Of a stretch of 26,605 nt of DNA, positions 22,470 to 26,605 are shown in pieces. Source of the stretch: Euryarchaeota archaeon SCGC AAA252-I15 (GTDB lineage Archaea; Altiarchaeota; Altiarchaeia; IMC4; SCGC-AAA252-I15). A program made the translations under genes and the position numbers. The notes beneath the pieces are model-generated. The model ran no database searches and was not told the DNA's origin. It was given only the letters and a program-made list of their open reading frames with translations. Within the stretch, counting starts at the first letter, position 1; each line of letters begins with the position of its first letter. The stretch lies in assembly GCA_000402775.1 (NCBI GenBank), contig AQSC01000043.1:1-26605 (forward strand). The letters run 5' to 3'.

Positions 22470-22820
22470 ATGGAGTGCCCAAACCATCCAGTAAGGTGCG
22501 TGAACTGTCCAGACCACTTCAACCAGCTTAGACCACTTATTAAGGAAGCCGTAGCCACCAAACACTTTAAAAGAGACCTCCCTGAATTCAACGTCAACCT
22601 AATCCTCGACTGCCAGCACGAGCACTTCACACACCTACATAAATTCGAATTCACGACAAACGGAAGCCACATATTCAGAGCACTATACAAAGGCAAACAC
22701 ATCGTATACGTCGTCGACCAAAAAAACAGGTTAATCCTCCTTAGAGCATTCAAAAACACCAAAGAATACGAAAAATACCTGGAAAACAAGAAAAAAATAG
22801 TACAGACAATAGAAGAATAA
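22470..22820 (+). CDS. RelE-like small protein with N-terminal cysteine/histidine cluster
   Basis: A 116-aa protein. The start M-E-C-P-N-H-P-V-R-C-V-N-C-P-D-H places three Cys and two His within 16 residues, suggesting a zinc site. The C-terminal half, H-I-F-R-A-L-Y-K-G-K-H-I-V-Y-V-V-D, then L-I-L-L-R-A-F-K-N-T-K-E-Y-E-K-Y-L, follows the strand-strand-helix pattern of RelE/HigB-like toxins. No antitoxin gene is next to it; the neighbour upstream is a lipoprotein. It may be a solitary RelE-fold protein rather than a toxin. A hairpin terminator follows 3 nt after its stop. The match is by pattern only. Confidence 0.65.
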   Translation: MECPNHPVRCVNCPDHFNQLRPLIKEAVATKHFKRDLPEFNVNLILDCQHEHFTHLHKFEFTTNGSHIFRALYKGKHIVYVVDQKNRLILLRAFKNTKEYEKYLENKKKIVQTIEE

Positions 22821-22822
22821 AA

Positions 22823-22844
22823 GAAAAAAGAGACCCCTTTTTTC
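22823..22844. terminator. Hairpin terminator after the RelE-like gene
   Basis: GAAAAAAG and CTTTTTTC form an 8-bp stem around AGACCC, beginning 3 nt after the stop and ending in a T run. A similar hairpin with AGAGACTCC in its loop lies at 24454, and a related sequence near 26216. Confidence 0.6.
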
Positions 22845-22852
22845 CCGTGACG

Positions 22853-22884
22853 GGTCATCGAGGCGGAGTACGCCGAAGACGGCC
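22853..22884. repeat. Structured element, copy A
   Basis: The outer arms GGTCATC and GACGGCC pair imperfectly. Inside, GA and GAA face each other across an inner stem GGCG / CGCC with loop GAGTA. The same architecture with a different inner stem is found at 26243 and 26410. Confidence 0.7.
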
Positions 22885-22892
22885 CATTTGAC

Positions 22893-22934
22893 GAACCTTT
22901 AATAAAGGTTGGGTTGAGCTCGACGGGGTTTGAA
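22893..22934. repeat. tRNA-Lys 3'-end repeat (att-like, distal copy)
   Basis: These 42 bp match 26283-26324 with two mismatches. They contain the hairpin AACCTTTAATAAAGGTT and, on the minus strand, the tRNA-Lys T loop through the 3' acceptor end (CCCCGTCGAGCTCA). The rest of the tRNA is missing, so this is a 3' fragment as left by tRNA-targeted integration. Confidence 0.85.
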
Positions 22935-22935
22935 G

Positions 22936-23006
22936 GTCGGAGTCACGAGAAACACATGTGTGTTTCTGTGCGCCAGAATTGCATCGCAATTCTGAGCGTT
23001 CCCGAC
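22936..23006. other. Two perfect hairpins inside a closing stem (possible structured RNA or DNA site)
   Basis: GTCGG (22936-22940) pairs with CCGAC (23002-23006). Between them are AGAAACACA-TG-TGTGTTTCT (22948-22967, 9-bp arms) and CAGAATTGC-ATC-GCAATTCTG (22974-22994, 9-bp arms, extendable by CGC/GCG). The layout is a three-way junction directly inside the putative element, next to the att-like repeat. It may be a recombinase or replication-protein site or a small RNA. Confidence 0.55.
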
Positions 23007-23176
23007 GAGAAATAGGCGGCTTCCATTCCGTTCCAGCCCCCTTGAAGTTGTTGCAGAATACGGTTCTTTCTTTTTCGTCAACCCTACGCCTTAAGTCCAC
23101 TCAAACAAGCATGATCACAGGCTAAAATCTCAGAAGTCTGCCATTAAATGTATGAATTCAAATAGATATCTATAGG

Positions 23177-24385
23177 ATGGCGATTGATGAGGGGTTTTTG
23201 AAGAAGTTATCTGCTTCTAAGGGAAAGGTGCGCTGGCACAAGGAATACAAGCCCTTGCAGAAGAGAGAACAACGGATAAACCGTGAACTTCGAAAACTTG
23301 AGGTGGAGGAAACCAATCTTGAGGGACTCCGTGAATCCTTTCACGTATTCAAAGGCGATCTTGAAGAGTTTTTGAAGGACGTTAAAAAGGTTTCTCTTGA
23401 ATTGTATGAGGAGATTATAGCACGGTTGAATAAGCTTTACGAGAAGCTTTCTAGTGAACGTGAAAAGCCTGTTGAGGCTATTAAGAGTGAGGCTGTTGAT
23501 GAACAGAGGCGTTTGATTGATTCTGTAATTGAGGAGAAAATCAAGGATACACACGAGAAGAAAGCGCAATTACAAGAAAGGAAGGCTGAAATCATCGAAG
23601 AGGTGCAGCAACTCTTAGATGAATACAAGAAACTTGATGAAAAAGAAAAGAGGCTTCCAGCATACATATACGTTGAGAAAATCAGGGATTCTTTCCGGAA
23701 GTTAGCCCACCACACACATCTCGAAAAAATCCCTGAATGGATACTTATGATCGGATTAATCAGCATTACATTGATAGTGATAGCCTGGGCATTCTACTCT
23801 TTCTATTCAACCACATCAAATTATCAGGGAGGAATTCCACACACAACCTCTTTGAGGACGCAAGTAGCAACTACATCTTCAACAACCACCCAATTAGTAA
23901 CTTCATCTATAAGAATTCCCACCACAACTAAATCGAAAATTATTTCGGGATTGCCCGAGGAAAGAATGATAACAGTCCTTGAAGTTCAGGAGATAATGGG
24001 TGAAGACTGGAAATTAACAAATACACAATCACACCCGAATGTTTACAACGCATGGTATGGAAAGTCCCCAATACAAACTATTTGGTTGAAATTAGAGATA
24101 CACGATTCAGTATATGATGCAAAGCAAGTTTATCGTTCAAGTTATAATAACAATAAAAATTTTTGTTCACACACAGGTTGTATCTTCGATGATAAATTCA
24201 GAATTGGGGAGGAAGGGTATCGAGTTTTTAGAAATTATTCAGATGAACGAAAACGTATTAGCTCATACATAAGGGTTCACAACAGCCTTTTTCTGGTTAG
24301 TGTACCAGATTACATACCAGATATTGAAAGGAAATCCATCCAAATCTCAAAAAAACAGATAGAAAAAATCCAGGCCCCAGAGTAA
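23177..24385 (+). CDS. Coiled-coil membrane protein with Thr-rich linker and exterior C-terminal domain
   Basis: A 402-aa protein without a recognised family. Residues 1-185 are highly charged (K/E-rich) with long coiled-coil-like helices (around 30-90 and 105-160). One membrane helix follows (about 188-209), then a Ser/Thr-rich linker (about 212-255). The C-terminal domain (about 260-400) has a short E-V-Q-E-I-M-G start, C-S-H-T-G-C, and mixed strands and helices. With no signal peptide, the coiled coil is probably cytoplasmic and the C-terminal domain outside. It lies within the putative tRNA-Lys element, downstream of the stacked hairpins, and converges with another membrane-protein gene. 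It could be a cell-surface, defence or structural protein; no enzyme motif is seen. Confidence 0.8.
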   Translation: MAIDEGFLKKLSASKGKVRWHKEYKPLQKREQRINRELRKLEVEETNLEGLRESFHVFKGDLEEFLKDVKKVSLELYEEIIARLNKLYEKLSSEREKPVEAIKSEAVDEQRRLIDSVIEEKIKDTHEKKAQLQERKAEIIEEVQQLLDEYKKLDEKEKRLPAYIYVEKIRDSFRKLAHHTHLEKIPEWILMIGLISITLIVIAWAFYSFYSTTSNYQGGIPHTTSLRTQVATTSSTTTQLVTSSIRIPTTTKSKIISGLPEERMITVLEVQEIMGEDWKLTNTQSHPNVYNAWYGKSPIQTIWLKLEIHDSVYDAKQVYRSSYNNNKNFCSHTGCIFDDKFRIGEEGYRVFRNYSDERKRISSYIRVHNSLFLVSVPDYIPDIERKSIQISKKQIEKIQAPE

Positions 24386-24453
24386 CAGATAGTTTAACGG
24401 TAGAAACTAGGTTAATTACTGGTTGGAATCTCATCAGTCTACTGCTAAATGTT

Positions 24454-24480
24454 TAGGAAAAAAGAGACTCCTTTTTCCTA
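24454..24480. terminator. Bidirectional hairpin terminator between convergent genes
   Basis: TAGGAAAAA (24454-24462) and TTTTTCCTA (24472-24480) form a perfect 9-bp stem around AGAGACTCC, between the ends of the convergent genes 23177 and 24540. The loop sequence resembles that of the hairpin at 22823. Confidence 0.65.
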
Positions 24481-24539
24481 GATAAAAGAGTTAGTCGATA
24501 GACAGATTTTTCCCTATTTTTTTAGTATTATTTGTGGTC

Positions 24540-25433
24540 TTACGATGTTTTTTTTTCTTTATTCTCGATTATGTCTCTTAGCACTTTAACAATGTTTAGT
24601 AATGAGACAAACACAATAGAGAATATTATTCCAAAGACTGCAAATCGTTCATTTTGTCTTTCCCTATAGTCTCGCCAAGTAATAGGTTCAATATAGAAAT
24701 TTGTCAGGGTTTTATTTTCATTAAATCCTTCTCCATGAAGATAAACTTTTAAATAAGAAGTATTTTCGGGAATCGTTGAATAGAATATGCAGGGTGTATC
24801 ATTGAATAGATTGCATGTGACATTTGTTCTATCCTTTGTGCTTATGTTATTATCTGATTTCATATATATCACAATGATTTTCGTTAAATGATTGCTCTTT
24901 TTGACTTCAGAAAATGATAAGGTACAATTTAAATCATCATCAATTACATAATCTAGTTTCCCAGTTTGACTTATACAACGAGTTTCAACAACAAATTCAG
25001 TTAAAGTTTTATCATCTGGATATTCATCCTCTAAAGGGTAAACTGATTGATACGTATCGTGAAACCATAGAAGTGAGAATATAAACACATATAAGATTAG
25101 AAAAACTGTGAGTCGGAAAAAAAAATTATTGATATTTTCTAGCTCTTTTTTTGGAGCAATCTGATGAAATATTTCCTTAAATTTTCCACTAGATAAAATC
25201 ACAATTAAGAACAAATGAAATAGATAGAATACTAATAAAATCCCAAAGACATTTAATGCAAAATATGAAAGTGAGATATCCAAGTTATTAATCCATTTAT
25301 CATAGTAATTATAAGGAATTTTAGCTGCTTCAAACATTAATCCAATTAAACTAGCTAAGGCAATCCAAAAAAGAAAAATATTTAATCCTGATGATAATAA
25401 CTTCTTAGCTTTATCCTTCATACTATCTTTCAC
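24540..25433 (-). CDS. Four-helix membrane protein of unknown function
   Basis: A 297-aa AT-rich gene. Membrane helices are predicted at about 17-38, 55-80, 106-127 and 265-285. A soluble region of about 135 residues between helices 3 and 4 carries four cysteines and many N-x-S/T sites (N-C-T, N-I-S, N-V-T, N-D-T, N-T-S, N-K-T), so it is probably outside the cell. The C-terminus is short and Lys-rich. No family is recognised. Two starts are possible: GTG 25433 or ATG 25421; the TATA-like TTATTAATAG about 27 nt before the GTG fits a leaderless start there. It lies between the coiled-coil gene (convergent) and the recombinase (same strand), as cargo of the putative element. Confidence 0.8.
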   Translation of the reverse strand: MKDSMKDKAKKLLSSGLNIFLFWIALASLIGLMFEAAKIPYNYYDKWINNLDISLSYFALNVFGILLVFYLFHLFLIVILSSGKFKEIFHQIAPKKELENINNFFFRLTVFLILYVFIFSLLWFHDTYQSVYPLEDEYPDDKTLTEFVVETRCISQTGKLDYVIDDDLNCTLSFSEVKKSNHLTKIIVIYMKSDNNISTKDRTNVTCNLFNDTPCIFYSTIPENTSYLKVYLHGEGFNENKTLTNFYIEPITWRDYRERQNERFAVFGIIFSIVFVSLLNIVKVLRDIIENKEKKTS

Positions 25434-25468
25434 ACTAATAATAGCTCAGACTATTAATAAAAATTTAA

Positions 25469-26248
25469 TTAGTCCTTCATCTTCTTCCACATCCGGTAGA
25501 ATTTCATGAATTCCATGAATTCTTGGTCATCACAGCTTTCAATTTCACTCGAACTCCCGAACACACCGTTTACTGCACTCCTCGCCTCGCTCTTATGTAA
25601 GTTGATGTATGTTTCAGTAGTGTTGAAGGTGCTGTGTCGTCCAATACGCTGAGCTAACACCATATCCTTCGTCTGCTTGTAGACTCTCGTAATCATTGAA
25701 TGTCGTAATGAGTGGGTTGTCAATCTGAAAAGACGTCTCTCCTCCCCAGCCTGTTTTCCTACAACAGGGATAACAACGTAATAATCATCTAAACCAGCAA
25801 TCTTAATGTACCTCCGAAAAGCCTTCCTCAAATAGCCCTCAGAAATATGCTTTCTCTTGGTTGCACGGTTGCTGGAAAAAAAGACGTAACCATCATGAGC
25901 GAGTATATCCTCTTGATAGTCTTCAGTCCAGGCTTGAAGCTCCACACCGGCAAAGTTAGGTAGTAGGAGAAAATCAATCTCCTTCGTCTTGATGTTCCTG
26001 ACTCGAACTTCCTCTCTCTGGAAGTTGATATCATCCAATCTTAAGCGGACTAATTCACCTACTCGTAATCCCAGCCCAAGTTGCGTCAGAAACGCGACCA
26101 AATCCTTCCGCTTATCAACCACGCTAAAGAACTTCTTTAACTCGGTTTCAGAAAAACTCTTATCCAATCCTCTAGAATGTATGCGACCTCCCTTAGGTCG
26201 CGGATTCAGTGCTTCAAAAACAGACTCTTTTTTCCTGTCCCGGGTCAT
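25469..26248 (-). CDS. Tyrosine recombinase/integrase, short form
   Basis: A 259-aa protein from ATG 26248. Catalytic residues are present in order: R62 in G-L-R-V-G-E-L, H179-x-x-R182 in T-H-S-L-R-H, H205 in G-R-H, and nucleophile Y214 in T-T-E-T-Y-I-N. The open frame extends upstream into tRNA-Lys, but that part is antisense-type translation of tRNA sequence, so I moved the start. Only about 30 residues precede the catalytic domain, so the usual SAM-like core-binding domain of about 100 residues is missing. The start codon lies inside copy B of the structured element. It would cut and rejoin DNA at the tRNA-Lys repeat. Either it is a minimal catalytic form, or the N-terminus was lost. Confidence 0.85.
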   Translation of the reverse strand: MTRDRKKESVFEALNPRPKGGRIHSRGLDKSFSETELKKFFSVVDKRKDLVAFLTQLGLGLRVGELVRLRLDDINFQREEVRVRNIKTKEIDFLLLPNFAGVELQAWTEDYQEDILAHDGYVFFSSNRATKRKHISEGYLRKAFRRYIKIAGLDDYYVVIPVVGKQAGEERRLFRLTTHSLRHSMITRVYKQTKDMVLAQRIGRHSTFNTTETYINLHKSEARSAVNGVFGSSSEIESCDDQEFMEFMKFYRMWKKMKD

Positions 26249-26274
26249 CAAGCCCCATGAGGGCGAAGATGGCC
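26243..26274. repeat. Structured element, copy B
   Basis: The outer arms GGTCATC and GATGGCC (one T-G wobble) enclose AA and GAA facing each other, and an inner stem GCCC / GGGC with loop CATGA. The integrase ATG lies in the left arm (minus strand). Confidence 0.7.
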
Positions 26275-26282
26275 CCTTTGAT

Positions 26283-26324
26283 GAACCTTTAATAAAGGTT
26301 CGGTTGAGCTCGACGGGGTTCGAA
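26283..26324. repeat. tRNA-Lys 3'-end repeat (att-like, tRNA-side copy)
   Basis: These 42 bp comprise the perfect hairpin GAACCTTTAATAAAGGTTC just beyond the tRNA and the tRNA 3' end up to the T loop. They match 22893-22934 with two mismatches at exactly the same spacing. The hairpin may also act as terminator of the tRNA transcript. Confidence 0.85.
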
Positions 26325-26378
26325 CCCGCGACCACCCGGTTAAAAGCCGGGTGCTCTACCAAACTGAGCTACGAGCCC
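26305..26378 (-). tRNA. tRNA-Lys (anticodon TTT)
   Basis: On the minus strand, acceptor GGGCTCG pairs with CGAGCTC (one G-T wobble), followed by discriminator A without CCA. The D arm is GCTC / GAGC. The anticodon stem CCCGG / CCGGG encloses C-T-T-T-T-A-A, giving anticodon TTT. The T arm GCGGG-TTCGAAC-CCCGT is complete. The gene is intact, although the 3' end forms part of the att-like repeat. A strong TATA box lies about 155 nt upstream, separated from it by a second copy of the tRNA 5' end. Confidence 0.96.
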
Positions 26379-26409
26379 ATGTGTTTTTTCCTTTTCTTCT
26401 CGCGCTCTA

Positions 26410-26443
26410 GGTCATCGAGTCCGCGGAGCGGACGAAGATGGCC
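26410..26443. repeat. Structured element, copy C
   Basis: The outer arms GGTCATC and GATGGCC enclose GA and GAA, with an inner stem GTCCGC / GCGGAC and loop GGA. It lies upstream of tRNA-Lys, next to the tRNA fragment. Confidence 0.7.
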
Positions 26444-26466
26444 TTTTAGTCGTCGGCTAACTCCGA

Positions 26467-26489
26467 CTACCAAACTGAGCTACGAGCCC
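26467..26489 (-). pseudogene. tRNA-Lys 5'-end fragment
   Basis: 23 nt on the minus strand are identical to the first 23 nt of tRNA-Lys (acceptor strand, D stem and loop). The copy then departs into AGTCGGAGTTAGCCGACGAC, which can form a 5-bp stem GTCGG / CCGAC, and runs into structured-element copy C. The T arm and 3' acceptor are absent, so it cannot be a working tRNA. It is nearer to the promoter than the intact gene. Confidence 0.85.
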
Positions 26490-26532
26490 TTTTGTTTTGG
26501 GTGTTTTGGTGTCTACTATTATTGTCTGTTTT

Positions 26533-26544
26533 CTTATTTAAGTT
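26533..26544 (-). promoter_or_regulatory. TATA box of the tRNA-Lys locus
   Basis: Minus-strand AACTTAAATAAG is a near-consensus BRE/TATA box. It lies 44 nt upstream of the 5' end of the tRNA fragment and about 155 nt upstream of the intact tRNA. Nothing recognisable lies in the remaining bases to the window edge. Confidence 0.6.
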
Positions 26545-26605
26545 GTGTTTTTTTGGGCTATTAGAAGGTGTTTTGGTTCGTGGTGGGTGAATAGGGTTTT
26601 GGGTA

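Larger units (their letters stand above)
22821..23176. other. 356-bp gap: terminator, hairpin element, tRNA 3'-end repeat and stacked hairpins
   Basis: No convincing protein gene. From left to right it holds the hairpin terminator, copy A of the structured element, the 42-bp tRNA-Lys 3'-end repeat, two perfect hairpins inside a closing stem (22936-23006), then about 110 nt without recognisable features and an AT-rich promoter-like stretch (CATTAAATG, TTCAAATAG) before 23177. Short minus-strand open frames here resemble accidental translation of tRNA and hairpin sequence. Confidence 0.65.
22893..26324. mobile_element. Small integrated element at tRNA-Lys (3,390 bp repeat to repeat)
   Basis: A tyrosine recombinase gene lies directly beside the 3' end of an intact tRNA-Lys, and a 42-bp copy of the tRNA 3' end plus downstream hairpin lies 3,390 bp away. 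Similarity between the two ends extends leftwards into about 55 further bp (22837-22934 versus 26227-26324, 16 mismatches). The enclosed genes are a coiled-coil membrane protein, a four-helix membrane protein and the recombinase. This matches canonical tRNA-targeted integration, with the intact tRNA on the recombinase side. Lack of replication genes means it would depend on helpers or be a decayed remnant. An alternative is segmental duplication of the tRNA region. Confidence 0.65.

Noticed and set aside
22448..23100. Minus-strand open frames over the RelE-like gene and the stacked hairpins
   Set aside because: They are antisense to better-supported genes, or translate tRNA and hairpin sequence; codon patterns do not resemble the neighbours.
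22899..23100. A separated N-terminal half of the recombinase at the distal repeat, as in SSV-type integration
   Set aside because: In the matching frame a stop (TGA) lies immediately upstream of the distal repeat, and the sequence there has no integrase-like pattern.
26249..26362. N-terminal extension of the recombinase through tRNA-Lys
   Set aside because: The extra residues (V-V-A-G-S-N-P-V) are the usual false translation of a tRNA T arm.
1..26605. CRISPR array
   Set aside because: No regularly spaced repeats of 25-40 bp with unique spacers, and no cas genes; the repeats present are tandem coding units or tRNA-associated elements.

Overview
The window looks archaeal. Gene starts are preceded either by GGAGGTGA-type ribosome binding sites or by AT-rich TATA boxes about 25 nt upstream of the start codon (leaderless style). 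Neither tRNA gene encodes CCA. The housekeeping genes (PRPP synthetase, protein-isoaspartate methyltransferase, a HAD hydrolase of the archaeal subfamily) are of archaeal type. Small Thr-rich secreted proteins and duplicated DUF192 proteins suggest a little-studied lineage, possibly DPANN or Altiarchaeota-like, but the lineage cannot be fixed from this window.

Layout. 1-1055: the end of a metallo-beta-lactamase/beta-CASP-like protein and a HAD phosphatase, overlapping by 4 nt. 1094-6874: a complete, AT-rich type I restriction-modification operon hsdM-hsdS-hsdR, whose HsdS carries four perfect 12-bp repeats in its central spacer. 6969-8063: a separate amino-methyltransferase of TSPPY type. 8020-8831 (minus strand): a 101-aa protein that looks like a single TATA-binding-protein repeat, and a winged-helix regulator. 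8951-15221 (plus strand): a tightly overlapping, GC-richer operon for a reduced type IV secretion (conjugation-like) apparatus: a small unknown protein, a VirB2/TrbC-like pilin, a large Ig-like surface protein, a VirB6/TrbL-like channel protein, a PrgI/VirB3-like protein fused to a VirB4 N-terminal region, and a VirB4 ATPase with a nuclease-like C-terminal tail. No relaxase or VirD4 coupling protein is visible. 15367-16281 (minus strand): a predicted nuclease with a DUF5655 C-terminus.

16282-16860 is a regulatory-looking gap with paired palindromes and hairpins, ending in tRNA-Leu(TAG). 16876-20809 is ordinary chromosome: prs, a DUF192 / spermidine-synthase-like / DUF192 cluster, and pcm. 20821-21494 holds two small charged proteins that appear related to each other. 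21531-22820 encodes a Thr-rich lipoprotein and a RelE-like small protein.

The right end, 22893-26324, looks like a small integrated element of 3,390 bp (repeat to repeat). It has a tyrosine recombinase next to tRNA-Lys(TTT), a 42-bp near-perfect repeat of the tRNA 3' end at the far side, and two membrane-protein genes as cargo. Around these repeats lie three copies of a hairpin element whose inner stem changes sequence while keeping its pairing. A perfect 23-nt copy of the tRNA-Lys 5' end lies between the tRNA promoter and the intact tRNA. The window is therefore a mosaic: chromosomal genes interrupted by a defence operon, a DNA-transfer-like operon and a tRNA-targeted element.
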